Positions 34,286-43,198 of a stretch of 64,000 nt of DNA are shown piece after piece. The position numbers and the translations under genes were made by a program. The stretch lies in assembly GCF_019131995.1 (NCBI RefSeq), contig NZ_JAHONA010000004.1:1-64000 (forward strand). Reading direction: 5' to 3'. Each line of letters starts with the position of its first letter. Within the stretch, counting starts at the first letter, position 1. The stretch is from Collinsella aerofaciens. GTDB lineage: Bacteria > Actinomycetota > Coriobacteriia > Coriobacteriales > Coriobacteriaceae. A model generated the notes under the pieces. The model worked only from the letters and a program-made list of their open reading frames with translations. It had not been told where the DNA came from and ran no database searches.

Positions 34286-35386
34286 CTATTTCACGCATTG
34301 AGCTGCGAGATAGTCGCGGAAGAATGGCAATTCAAATGCGACGAGCCCTCGTCCTCGCTTCCCGATGATGCCGGCGTCTATCATGCGGCGTCGGTAGCGG
34401 GAGACCTGCTGCGGCGAACGCTTAAGGCGCTCGACAAGGTCAGCGGTGGTGGACTCTTCCTCGTCATCGAGCATGGCGATGAGGAATCGCTTGTCCTCTG
34501 CAGTGAGTTCCCGATAGGTTGCCGCGAGGATTCGGTCGTCCATCTCGTCGCGCGCGATTTTGATTCCCAGGTCAAAGTCGCGTGACGAGATTTCCTTCGA
34601 ATCGCTTGTGAGATCCCAGGCACGGTAACCTACGAGTTGCAATAGGAAGGGAAATCCAGAGATCGAGCGAACGGCTCTATCGATTCCCTCAGCATCTGCC
34701 AGGCGATCGTTTTCCTGGATTGTGCGAATCAAGGCTTCGCGTACGTCATAGTCGGCAATGCGACCCAGATGATATTGTTGGGCGCGGCGAAGGAACGAGA
34801 CCGTCTTGTGGTTCAGCAACGTAGAGACGTTGTTGGGAAGTCCCGCCATAAGCAAGGCGACGCGTTTCCCATCGGTCACAAAGTGCTGATACGTGGCTGC
34901 GAGTTGGATCATCTCGTCGAGTGTCGGATCCACCTCGTCAACCGTGACGAGCAGACCGGTGCCCGCCTCGTTGAGCTGGTCGATGATGTCGCTCATGCGA
35001 TAACGCCAGGTTGAAGCATCGTGAACGCGATTGACCTCGACGCTGCCGAGCGGTGCAATTCCGAGACCGGTGACTTCGAAGTTCTTAGACGGGTCGATAA
35101 GATGGCCGGCAGCACGTTTCGCCCCGAACTCGATTTCCTCAAGCATTCCCGGGAGCGCGGTCGTCTTTACGGCTATCCAGCCGTGGGATTCCGCCCTTGT
35201 CGCGAGCGACGACATGAGAGCGGTTTTACCGGTTCCACGCGCGCCTGAGAAGATCGAGGTCAATTCTGGGCGCCTGCGCTGACTCAAGAAGGCACGGTCC
35301 AAATCCCGAATAATCTGTTGTCTGCCAGCGAGATGGGCAGGAACCTCACCAAAACTGGGGGTAAACGGGTTCTCGAGATATTCCAC
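34286..35386 (-). CDS. AAA ATPase with C-terminal winged helix (paralog of the 29977 gene)
   Basis: A 366-residue P-loop ATPase. The N-terminal motif NPFTPSFGEVPAHLAGR is followed by Walker A GARGTGKT, Walker B LLVTVDEVD, LLMAGLPNN and SFLRRAQQYHLGRI. A C-terminal winged helix (TTADLVERLKRSPQQVSRYRRRMIDAGII) is more canonical than in its paralog. Start GTG 35386 has AAGGAGAG upstream. Proteins starting NPFxPxFGxxP..LAGR recur as orphan ATPases in high-GC Gram-positives, often of unknown role. DNA binding through the winged helix is inferred. Confidence 0.82.
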   Translation of the reverse strand: MEYLENPFTPSFGEVPAHLAGRQQIIRDLDRAFLSQRRRPELTSIFSGARGTGKTALMSSLATRAESHGWIAVKTTALPGMLEEIEFGAKRAAGHLIDPSKNFEVTGLGIAPLGSVEVNRVHDASTWRYRMSDIIDQLNEAGTGLLVTVDEVDPTLDEMIQLAATYQHFVTDGKRVALLMAGLPNNVSTLLNHKTVSFLRRAQQYHLGRIADYDVREALIRTIQENDRLADAEGIDRAVRSISGFPFLLQLVGYRAWDLTSDSKEISSRDFDLGIKIARDEMDDRILAATYRELTAEDKRFLIAMLDDEEESTTADLVERLKRSPQQVSRYRRRMIDAGIIGKRGRGLVAFELPFFRDYLAAQCVK

Positions 35387-35505
35387 GTAGCTCTCCTTTC
35401 ACACCGCCGTTTAACTTCATTTTACTTTAGTTAATTCTGATTAAAAGTGAGGGCTCTTTATCTAGAACAACAATTAGGCGTGTGTGCCATCGGCGTGGCG
35501 CTTGA

Positions 35506-35536
35506 ATGTGACAAAGGGACAGCTCCTTTGTCACAT
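35506..35536. repeat. GGGAC-family repeat overlapping the trmL stop
   Basis: Arms ATGTGACAAAGG / CCTTTGTCACAT (12 bp) flank GACAGCT. The trmL stop codon (35531-35533) lies inside the right arm, so the repeat forms the gene's last bases. Confidence 0.75.
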
Positions 35537-36130
35537 CCCTGCAAAGCCCGTTTGTCGTAGCGCCTCGTAGAGGACGATGGCGGCGCTGTTGGAGAGGTTG
35601 AGTGCACTGATGCGGTAGTCGTCGGGATTGACGAAGTTGCCGCAGATATCCTGCCGAAGGATGGCCTCGTGGCTGTCCTCGGTATGTCCCAGCGATTCCT
35701 CGTGGGCTTCCCAGGCCTCGGCGTTATCGAGTGAGTCACAATCGCGCAGCATCGGGATGCGCTCGCAGCGCTCGGACGCCGCGGCAAGCAGTGGCTCGGG
35801 AATGCCCGAGCTCTCGCTGCCAAAGACCAAGTAGTCTCCATCGCGGTAGGTACTCTGCGCATAGGTGCGGCGTGCCTTTTTGGTCAGCAGATGCAGGCGC
35901 TCGTCGGCAGGGGAGAGGCCGTTGCGCGCAAGGAAATCCTCCCAGCCGGCATAGGTCGTCACGTCCAAGTTTTGCCAGTAGCCCAGGCCGGCGCGAAGTA
36001 CCGTCTTGTCATCGAGCGAAAACCCCAGCGGCTCCACCAGATGCAGGCGGGCGCCGGTGACCACGCAGGTGCGGCCGATATTGCCCGTATTGGCCGGAAT
36101 CTCGGGCGCATACAGCACAATGTTGAACAT
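35531..36130 (-). CDS. trmL: tRNA (cytidine(34)-2'-O)-methyltransferase
   Basis: A 199-residue SPOUT methyltransferase of the TrmL group, which 2'-O-methylates the wobble nucleotide of tRNA-Leu. Motifs are NIVLYAPEIPANTGNIGRTC at the N terminus, LVEPLGFSLDDKTVLRAGLGYW, LVFGSESSGIPE (knot region) and ISALNLSNSAAIVLYEALRQ. It is longer than E. coli TrmL by about 40 residues because of an insertion around ESLGHTEDSHEAIL. AAGGAG precedes ATG 36130; an upstream in-frame extension is rejected. Confidence 0.92.
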   Translation of the reverse strand: MFNIVLYAPEIPANTGNIGRTCVVTGARLHLVEPLGFSLDDKTVLRAGLGYWQNLDVTTYAGWEDFLARNGLSPADERLHLLTKKARRTYAQSTYRDGDYLVFGSESSGIPEPLLAAASERCERIPMLRDCDSLDNAEAWEAHEESLGHTEDSHEAILRQDICGNFVNPDDYRISALNLSNSAAIVLYEALRQTGFAGM

Positions 36131-36151
36131 GAATCTCCTTGGCTCAGAACG

Positions 36152-36187
36152 AAAAGCCACCACGAAGAGCACCTTCGTGGTGGTTTG
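36152..36187 (-). terminator. terminator of the CobW-family gene
   Basis: An 11-bp stem CCACCACGAAG / CTTCGTGGTGG with a 5-nt loop. On the minus strand it ends with GGCTTTTCG. Confidence 0.75.
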
Positions 36188-36225
36188 GCGGTTACGCAGG
36201 CGGAAAAATGCCCGCTTGGATAAAC

Positions 36226-37356
36226 CTAGGCGCGGTGCCAGTCGGTCAGGCAGGCATCGAGGGAGGCGATGAGCGCATCCTTGTCCATGTGACGGCCGAT
36301 GATGCACAGGCTCGTCATGCGGTCGCCCGTCTCGTCGTCCCAAATCTGCATGATCTCGGGGTTCTCGTCGATGATCTTCTGCTTCTCGCCCTCGGGCGCC
36401 GAGTCAACGAACAGGCCGTTCTCCATCAGGCGCATCTGGTGGCCGGCCTGCTCAAACATGTAACACATGTCCGGATTGCCGGTCTGCCACAGCGGACCCT
36501 TGACGCGAATGACCTCGTCGGGCCACTCCTGCTCAACAAAATTGGTGAACTTCTGCAGGTCAAACGGCTTGCGGCGCGAGTAAACAAAGGTCTCGATGTC
36601 GTACTCGAGCACCTCGGGGTCGTCGTGCTCCTCGGGATGCTCCATGGCCTCAATCCAGGCGGCGGAGTTGTAGGCGCGCATAAAGTCGAAGCGGTCGGTG
36701 TCGAGCAGCTCCTCCATGGGGACCTCGCCGTTTTGGGCCTCGACGATCACGGCGTCCTTCTGCAGGCTGCGCACGATGGCCTTGAGCTCGGCGATCTGCT
36801 TGGGGCTCACAGTATCGGTCTTGTTGAGGATCAGTGTGGAGCAGAACTCGATCTGCTGGATGAGCAGGCTTTCGATGTCGTCCTCGTCGATATCCTCAGC
36901 CAGCAGGTCGCGACCGCCGTTGAACTCGTCGTACATACGGGCGCAGTCGACCACGGCCACGATGTTGTCGAGCGCAAGTTTAGGCTCGCCGCCCACCTTG
37001 GCCTCGTCGCAGAAGCTCGAGATGGTGTAAGCGATGGGGATGGGCTCGCAAATGCCCGAGGCCTCGATGATGATGTAATCGAAGTCGCCCGAATCGGCGA
37101 TGCCCTGCAGCTGGTTGGCAAGGTCGTCCGAAAGCGTGCAGCAGATGCAGCCGTTGGTGAGCGGGATGAGGTCGTCGGTCTCGGAAAGGCCGCCGTCGGC
37201 GATGAGGCTGGCATCGACGTTGATCTCGCCGATATCGTTGACGATCACGGCGGCGCGGATGCCACCGTCGTTGGCGAGGATGTGGTTGAGCAATGTGGTC
37301 TTGCCGGCACCGAGGTAGCCGGTAAGCATGATGATCTTTACGGGTTTGTTGGGCAT
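36226..37356 (-). CDS. CobW/COG0523 family metal-chaperone GTPase
   Basis: A 376-residue G3E GTPase. Walker A is GYLGAGKTT, the metal-binding motif is GCICCT (NGCICCTLSDDL), the GTPase motif is NKTD, and the CobW C-terminal domain contains LWQTGNP. COG0523 proteins deliver Zn, Co or other metals to client enzymes. AGGAGGG lies 5 nt before ATG 37356. No zinc-responsive regulator or client enzyme is adjacent, so the metal is not predictable. Confidence 0.9.
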   Translation of the reverse strand: MPNKPVKIIMLTGYLGAGKTTLLNHILANDGGIRAAVIVNDIGEINVDASLIADGGLSETDDLIPLTNGCICCTLSDDLANQLQGIADSGDFDYIIIEASGICEPIPIAYTISSFCDEAKVGGEPKLALDNIVAVVDCARMYDEFNGGRDLLAEDIDEDDIESLLIQQIEFCSTLILNKTDTVSPKQIAELKAIVRSLQKDAVIVEAQNGEVPMEELLDTDRFDFMRAYNSAAWIEAMEHPEEHDDPEVLEYDIETFVYSRRKPFDLQKFTNFVEQEWPDEVIRVKGPLWQTGNPDMCYMFEQAGHQMRLMENGLFVDSAPEGEKQKIIDENPEIMQIWDDETGDRMTSLCIIGRHMDKDALIASLDACLTDWHRA

Positions 37357-37442
37357 GTGCCCTCCTTTGTTAGACATGGCTTACAGTTGAATCATATGCC
37401 AAACGCCTGCTCTTATACCCACGCGCTGGCAAATAACACAGG

Positions 37443-37784
37443 CTACTCCCAGGCTCCCCATACATCGGGGCAATAACCGACGGTGGCCTTTTTGCCGTTG
37501 CGCACGATGGGCTCGGCCAAGACCTGCTGATTCTCGAGTAGCTTGTCGAAGCGCTGGCTAGAGGTGAGGTGCTGGATGAGTGCGAGCGTTTCCTCGTCCT
37601 TGGCTTTGGGGTTGAGCAGCTTGTCGATACCGCCGACCGCCTGCATCACGCTCGTGAGCTCGCCCTTGCTCATCTCCTTTTCCTTAAGGTCGATAAACTG
37701 CACCTTAATGCGGCGCTCCTTAAAATAACGCTGTGCCTTCTTGGTGTCGAAGGACTTCTTGGTGCCAAAAATTTGCACGTTCAT
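37443..37784 (-). CDS. ArsC/Spx-family protein lacking the usual active-site cysteine
   Basis: A 113-residue thioredoxin-fold protein of the ArsC/YffB group. It opens with MNVQIFGTKKSFDTKKAQRYFKERRIKV, and the rest (IDLKEKEMSKGELTSVMQAVGGIDKLLNP, PIVRNGKKATVGYCPDVW) follows the family. Most relatives have Cys where this one has Phe12 (KKSFDTKKA against KNCDTVKKA-type), so arsenate reduction by that Cys is unlikely. Start ATG 37784 sits after a purine-rich GGCGGA. It may be a regulator or structural relative. Confidence 0.82.
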   Translation of the reverse strand: MNVQIFGTKKSFDTKKAQRYFKERRIKVQFIDLKEKEMSKGELTSVMQAVGGIDKLLNPKAKDEETLALIQHLTSSQRFDKLLENQQVLAEPIVRNGKKATVGYCPDVWGAWE

Positions 37785-37801
37785 GTATTTGTTCCGCCGT
37801 T

Positions 37802-38425
37802 CTACCTGATGAAGTTGGTGCGCTCGCGATCGGCTTCGGGGGCTTCGATGCCGGCGGCCTGTCCTGCCTCGATACAATGCAGGAGCCAGGCCATGTTCTT
37901 GCCGATGTTGCGCATGGTGGCCAGGCCCTCGGCGTCCTGGGCGGCCTCGCCCGGCATGGCGCCAAACACGTTGTTCCAGTACGTGGAGGCCACCACGGGC
38001 ATCTGGTTGATGGTGAAGTACTTGTTGAGTACATCGAACGTGGTCGACGTGCCGCCACGGCGGGCGACGGCGACCGCGGCGCCCGGCTTGTGCGCAAAGG
38101 CCTTGCTGCCGGCATAGAATGCGCGATCGAGTGCCGAAAGGATGCGGCCGCTGGGGTGCGCGTAGTAGACGGGCGAGCCAAAGACAAAACCGTCGGCCTG
38201 TTTGGCGGCAGCGATGAGCTCGTTCACCACGTCGTCGTCAAAGGTGCAGCGACCGCCAAGCTTGCCGCACTGGCCACAGCCAATGCAGTCGCGAATGGGC
38301 TTGGCGCCCAGTTGAAACACCTCGGTATCAATGCCTTCGGCATTGAGCTGCTCGGCGACCTCGGCGAGTGCGCGGGCGGTGTTGCCGTTTGCCTTGGGGC
38401 TGCCATTGACCAAAAGAACCTTCAT
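37802..38425 (-). CDS. iron-sulfur flavoprotein / NAD(P)H-dependent FMN reductase family
   Basis: A 207-residue flavodoxin-fold protein. VLLVNGSPKANGNTARAL provides the FMN phosphate loop. CIGCGQCGKLGGRC is a compact Cys cluster of the kind that binds an Fe-S centre in iron-sulfur flavoproteins. GSPVYYAHPSG and VARRGGTSTTFDVLNKYF complete the FMN site. AGGGAG lies upstream of ATG 38425; GTG 38428 is possible. It is a probable cytosolic redox protein, and may be co-transcribed with the ArsC-like gene 17 nt downstream. Confidence 0.87.
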   Translation of the reverse strand: MKVLLVNGSPKANGNTARALAEVAEQLNAEGIDTEVFQLGAKPIRDCIGCGQCGKLGGRCTFDDDVVNELIAAAKQADGFVFGSPVYYAHPSGRILSALDRAFYAGSKAFAHKPGAAVAVARRGGTSTTFDVLNKYFTINQMPVVASTYWNNVFGAMPGEAAQDAEGLATMRNIGKNMAWLLHCIEAGQAAGIEAPEADRERTNFIR

Positions 38426-38499
38426 CACAAACTCCCTCTGCTTTTGGTGACTTCTGCAGAGGATTATCGCACGATGGGGGAGGCGGCGCGGGCGCGGTG

Positions 38500-40029
38500 C
38501 TAATCCAGTTTGGTACCTGGCACCTGCACGGCTTTCCCGAGCAGCGCTTTGAGCTCGTTCAAAATGGAAACGGGCTGTCGGTCAACGCTGTCCAGATGAA
38601 GCGTCGCCACACGAATGGGTGGCTGATATTCAAGTGAGCCGATGAGCACGGGAGAACCCAGGAACCGCTCGATTTCTTCCGCGATCGCGTCGGTCTCTTC
38701 GGGATCAAAGTCGTCGAAAAGCGCCACGAACATCGGCCCCGTCGAGCGGAACAGGCGGCCCTTGCCGCGCGAACAATCCATGAGGCAGGCGGCGCTTTCG
38801 GCGAGCACGCGGTCGCCTGCATCGAATCCAAAGCGGGCATTGACCTCGGCGATATCGTCGACCTTAATGGCAATAAAGCCTGCCTCGTGCGGCACACGGC
38901 GCATCTCTCCAATAGCGTTGACCAGCGCGTGGACATCGCCCAGGCCGGTCACGGAATCGGTCGTATCTGCTAGGCTTCGGTTGACGATAATGCCCACATA
39001 CATGCTGGGCTCGGTATCGGTGCCGTCCAAGCGGTAGCCCGTGCAGTCGCAAAGCACGTATTTTCCGGTGGCATCCATTACGCGATACTGCATGTAGTGG
39101 AAGTGCCACGTGCCGTTTATCACCATGTCGAGCTCGGCGCGTACGTTGTCGCGGTCCTCGGGATGAACGCGGGCAAGCCACATATCGACCGAATTAAAAG
39201 GATGCTGGGAGGGCAGGTCAAAATCGCGCACGGCGTTAACCGACCATTGCGATTCTCCCGTATCGAGGTTAAGGATGAACGGATAGCGCGTCTCGGAGCT
39301 CATGGAGATCGCTTGGAACACCCGGTCGTTGCGGGGAAGCTGATCGACGATTGGGCGTTGTGGTGCGTCATTGTCTTTCGGTTGCTGTACACGATGCATA
39401 AGCTTATAGCGATACATCTTGCGATCGGCATCCATCGTCATCTGGCGACGCGTGTCGCCGGCAAGTGGATCGACGCGCGAGCAGCCAAAGCTAAAGCTGG
39501 CGATCATGGGCGCCTTGCCACTTGAGCTCGCCTCGATCAGCCCGGCACGTACCCGCTCCAAGCGCTGCTCGAGTTCGGTCTCGTTTGCGGAGAGCGAGAT
39601 GAGCACAAACTCGTCTCCACCGATGCGGAACAGCATCTCATCGTGCTCCATGGTTTCGGAGAGCGTGCGGCAGATGCTCAGAATATAGCGATTGCCTTCG
39701 GCGTGGCCAAACCTATCATTGCAATGTTTGAGATGGTCGATGTCAATATAGGCGCAGGTGAAGGGGTCACCTTTGTGCCAGAGTTGCTCGACGTGACGGT
39801 CGAGTCCGCCGCGGTTGCCCAAGTTGGTGAGCGGGTCGATATAGGCGTTGCTCTCAAGCAGCCGGCGCTCTTGTTGCAGGATGGCATGCGTCTTTTGCAG
39901 TTGCTCGCCAACGGCGCGCAGCTCAGCAGGCAGCGCGGCAACATCGAGTTCGGCGGTCGAGATGCCATTCGCAAGTCGCTGAAGATAGGCAATAATCGAT
40001 TGCTCACCCAGGCGATATGACTCGTTCAT
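38500..40029 (-). CDS. GGDEF-domain diguanylate cyclase with PAS and degenerate second GGDEF
   Basis: 509 residues, no membrane segment seen. A helical N terminus (about 40-60) precedes an intact GGDEF (RIGGDEF, residues 137-141; DPLTNLGNRGG; DIDHLKHCND), so it probably makes c-di-GMP. No RxxD inhibitory site precedes it. A PAS-like region (about 230-345) follows, then a second GGDEF-like domain with a degenerate site (FRSTGPMFVALF). AAGGAGG precedes ATG 40029. It lies directly downstream of a larger paralog that also carries EAL. Confidence 0.88.
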   Translation of the reverse strand: MNESYRLGEQSIIAYLQRLANGISTAELDVAALPAELRAVGEQLQKTHAILQQERRLLESNAYIDPLTNLGNRGGLDRHVEQLWHKGDPFTCAYIDIDHLKHCNDRFGHAEGNRYILSICRTLSETMEHDEMLFRIGGDEFVLISLSANETELEQRLERVRAGLIEASSSGKAPMIASFSFGCSRVDPLAGDTRRQMTMDADRKMYRYKLMHRVQQPKDNDAPQRPIVDQLPRNDRVFQAISMSSETRYPFILNLDTGESQWSVNAVRDFDLPSQHPFNSVDMWLARVHPEDRDNVRAELDMVINGTWHFHYMQYRVMDATGKYVLCDCTGYRLDGTDTEPSMYVGIIVNRSLADTTDSVTGLGDVHALVNAIGEMRRVPHEAGFIAIKVDDIAEVNARFGFDAGDRVLAESAACLMDCSRGKGRLFRSTGPMFVALFDDFDPEETDAIAEEIERFLGSPVLIGSLEYQPPIRVATLHLDSVDRQPVSILNELKALLGKAVQVPGTKLD

Positions 40030-40156
40030 GATGGATAACCTCCTTGGGCGGAACAACGGTTTGTATCATATCCCCAATTCGGTTTGAATTGGGGTAATAA
40101 GTTAGCTAATGGAGACAAATGCCCCCTTCGACGGTGGCGTTTTGCGCGCGAGCGTA

Positions 40157-42874
40157 TCAGTTGTTATTGCCACCATCGAGCAATGCCTCAAAATCCTTCG
40201 CCGGCATGGGGCGGTAGTAGAGGAAGCCCTGAGCGTAGCGGGCACCCATGTGGCGTAGCATGTTCGCCTGCTCATCTGTCTCGACGCCTTCGATTACAAT
40301 GGGCAGATGGAGCGACTGCGCCATCTCGAGCATCGATGACACGATCTGCGCGCTGCGGCCTTGATCGCGGTCGGTGGGCACAAAGGTGCGGTCGAGCTTG
40401 ATGACGTCGACGTTGACGTTCTTGAGCATCGCGAGCGTGGACTGACCGGTGCCAAAATCGTCCATATAGGTCGAGAAGCCGCGGGTGTGCAAGTCGGCTG
40501 TCAGTTTGTCCACGGCTTCGGACTCTCCCGTATAAGCCGTCTCGGTGATCTCGATGCGCATGAGCTCGGGCGGCAGGTTGTATTGGGCGGCAAGCGCCCC
40601 CATATGCTCGGCAACGTCGCAGGCAAGAATGTCCACGCGAGACACATTAAGCGAGACCGGAACCACGCGAAGACCGCGATCGAGACACCCGCGAAGCCAT
40701 ATGGCGACACCCTGCCAAATGTACTTGTCGAGCGTCACCACAAAGCCGCTTTCCTCGAGTGCGGGAATAAACGTTGCGGGCGAAATGAGAGAGCCGTCCT
40801 TGTCAATCCAGCGCGTAAGTGCCTCGGCGCCAATGATCTCGCCGGTTTCCATATCGACCTGGGGCTGCAGGTAGTACGTGATGCGGCCATTTGAGAGCGC
40901 GTACTGGAACTCGGTCAGCGTGCGGTGGAACGCAATCTCGTGTTCATATTCTTCGGGGCGGAAAATAGCAATGCGCTCCTTGAAGTCGTTTTTGGCGCGT
41001 CGATTGGTAAACATGGCCTTTGCCTGCGCATCGATGGTGATCTCCTCATTGGAGTCGATGGGGTAAATGCCCATGGACGGCCAAAAACCTACGCCGTCAT
41101 CATGCCTGGCTACTGCCTCGCGAACGCGGTTGTAGATTTGATGGACGGTGATGTGCTTAAAGGGGATGAGTACGCAAAAGTCATCTTGGCCCCAGTACCC
41201 TGCGACGCCCATATCGGCATTCTCGATGTCCTTGAGGACCGTGCCCACATCGGCGAGTACGCGGTCGCCCTCGGCCTGGCCGTGCCATTCATTAAACAGG
41301 CGCATGTGACCCATGTCGACGGTGGCGATGCACCAGGTGTCGTCGCGCCTTGCCTCGAGAAATGCGTTGGCGCGCCGCATAAACTCGCTGGGTCGATAGA
41401 GGCCCGTGAGCGAGTCGATACGTTCGGCGATGGCGCTTTTGCGCTCCGCCTCGGGTATGGGGAGGCTGTCGTTGGGAACAAGCCCGCCGGCCGTGCGAAG
41501 GCGACGGTCGAGTTCGCCTAAAACGGCGGTCGCTTGATGGGTTAAGTGCTCGTAAAAGGCCGGGACGACAAGGCAGACGGGAGTAATGGTGTCGCCTGCG
41601 ATTTGAACAGGAGCGAAAACGGCCTCTTTAAGGTGGCGGGTCAGTTGCTCGAATGCCTCGTGGTCCAAGTCGTTGCTGAGCACGACGAACTGGACGCTTC
41701 GTGAACGGTAGACCCGGCTCCTGCCGCGGGTGATCGACAGCATGCGGCCTGCGTATTCGGCAAGCATGTTGTCGACAGCCTCGGCCCCGTAGAGCTCGTT
41801 GAGCTTTGTCGTGCCACGAACGCGCACCGCTATAAGCCCTGTCTCGCAACGATCGCGGCGGCAGGCATCGATAGCGTTGATCAGCATACGCTGCGTTCCG
41901 AGGCCCGTGGCGGCGTCGACGGTCTCGGCAAGTGAGTGGTTGACAAGTTCGCCGACATAGAGCGAGGGGGCATTTCCGTCGCCGTCGATGCGAAACCCGC
42001 GAGCACGGCAGAGAACGTAGTCACCCGCGGCATTGCGCATGCGGTACTGCATGACGCGGCGGTGTTTGGAGCCGTTAAAGATCTGGTTGATGTCGTTGGC
42101 GTAGGCCTCGAGGTCATCGGGATGGACACGCGTTTTCCAGAAATCGCGGCAGCTGTCTATGTGCTCCGAAGGAAGACCGAGATCGCGCAAGGCACCTTGC
42201 GACCAAAGGGTGCGGTCCTTGTCCAAGTTCTCGATAAAGAAATAGCGGCCTTCGTTGAGCATCGAAAAGGCGTCGAAAATACGGTCGCTTATTTCGAAGT
42301 CGTCGGTGTGGACTTGCGCGATATTACGTCGATCAAGATGCATGGCATGACGTAGCTTGTAGTCGTACATGCGATGGTCGGCATCGAGCGTCATGCGATT
42401 GGAGGCTTCGCCCAGGGCGGGGTCGGCGTGTGCCACTCCGTAGCTAAACGAGTGGGGCATCTCGGAATCGTTGTTTTTGAGCAGGATCGTTCGGCAGTGT
42501 TCCAGACGTTCGGCGAGGTCGTCCTCGGTCGCAATCGTAGATAGGATGGCAAACTCGTCGCCTCCCAGACGAAATGCCGCCTCGTCTACCTTCATATACA
42601 GCTTGAGATAAAGGCTTACCTGCAAGATATAGCGGTTGCCCTCGTCATGGCCAAAGACATCGTTGCAGTGCTTGAGATTGTCGATATCGATGAACGCCAT
42701 GGTAACGGGAGCGTCCTGCTCCCAGAGCTCCTCGAGGGAACGGGCAAAGCCGCCGCGGTTGCCAAGTCCGGTAAGCTGGTCGGTAAAGGCGGTCCTAATC
42801 AGATCATCCTGACGCTCGAGAAGGTCGCGGACGGTCTTTTCGAGCGTTTCGGTGTAATTGCTGACAGTTTCCAT
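40157..42874 (-). CDS. multi-domain GGDEF/EAL c-di-GMP protein
   Basis: 905 residues. An intact GGDEF (RLGGDEF, residues about 104-108), a PAS-like region, a degenerate GGDEF-like domain (YRSRSVQFVVL), a third GGDEF-like domain with WGQDDF, and a C-terminal EAL domain (about 655-900). The EAL has EALTRW, LNVSR, EITETAY, DDFGTGQSTL, KLDRTF and EGVET, so phosphodiesterase activity is likely. The first ~430 residues parallel the downstream cyclase, indicating duplication plus fusion. No membrane helices are seen. The ribosome site is weak (AAAGC). Confidence 0.9.
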   Translation of the reverse strand: METVSNYTETLEKTVRDLLERQDDLIRTAFTDQLTGLGNRGGFARSLEELWEQDAPVTMAFIDIDNLKHCNDVFGHDEGNRYILQVSLYLKLYMKVDEAAFRLGGDEFAILSTIATEDDLAERLEHCRTILLKNNDSEMPHSFSYGVAHADPALGEASNRMTLDADHRMYDYKLRHAMHLDRRNIAQVHTDDFEISDRIFDAFSMLNEGRYFFIENLDKDRTLWSQGALRDLGLPSEHIDSCRDFWKTRVHPDDLEAYANDINQIFNGSKHRRVMQYRMRNAAGDYVLCRARGFRIDGDGNAPSLYVGELVNHSLAETVDAATGLGTQRMLINAIDACRRDRCETGLIAVRVRGTTKLNELYGAEAVDNMLAEYAGRMLSITRGRSRVYRSRSVQFVVLSNDLDHEAFEQLTRHLKEAVFAPVQIAGDTITPVCLVVPAFYEHLTHQATAVLGELDRRLRTAGGLVPNDSLPIPEAERKSAIAERIDSLTGLYRPSEFMRRANAFLEARRDDTWCIATVDMGHMRLFNEWHGQAEGDRVLADVGTVLKDIENADMGVAGYWGQDDFCVLIPFKHITVHQIYNRVREAVARHDDGVGFWPSMGIYPIDSNEEITIDAQAKAMFTNRRAKNDFKERIAIFRPEEYEHEIAFHRTLTEFQYALSNGRITYYLQPQVDMETGEIIGAEALTRWIDKDGSLISPATFIPALEESGFVVTLDKYIWQGVAIWLRGCLDRGLRVVPVSLNVSRVDILACDVAEHMGALAAQYNLPPELMRIEITETAYTGESEAVDKLTADLHTRGFSTYMDDFGTGQSTLAMLKNVNVDVIKLDRTFVPTDRDQGRSAQIVSSMLEMAQSLHLPIVIEGVETDEQANMLRHMGARYAQGFLYYRPMPAKDFEALLDGGNNN

Positions 42875-43198
42875 GTTCTAAGCGGCTTTCTGAGGTCGGG
42901 GCGGATTGCGTCGGGCGAGCTCGTTGTGTACACGTATCGTTGTTCGGCGTTTTGCGTGCATCCAGGCCCCCGCCTTGCTGCGTTGTTGAGTTACTTTGCC
43001 GGCTAATGTTCGCTGTTGATAACAGCTGGGTAGTGTAAACAACAATACCCAATTATATATGGGTGCACATGCTGTGGGCGGCTATTGTTCGACAAGCGGT
43101 AGCGCGACGATGCGATGCTTGATAAAAATGCGACTGGGGCGGTATATGTTGACGGGTATACTTGTTCCGTTTGAATTTGCGGGGACGGAGATGGTCGC
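42875..43198. other. 324-bp divergent intergenic region
   Basis: Separates the GGDEF/EAL gene (minus) and the patatin gene (plus). The middle is AT-rich and contains ACCCA-N8-TGGGT (43047-43064). TTGATA (43118) and TATATG, 18 nt apart, could drive the patatin gene. No convincing small gene is seen. Confidence 0.5.

Noticed and set aside
36139..37476. 445-residue plus-strand open frame
   Set aside because: Antisense to the CobW gene, which has all motifs and a good ribosome site.
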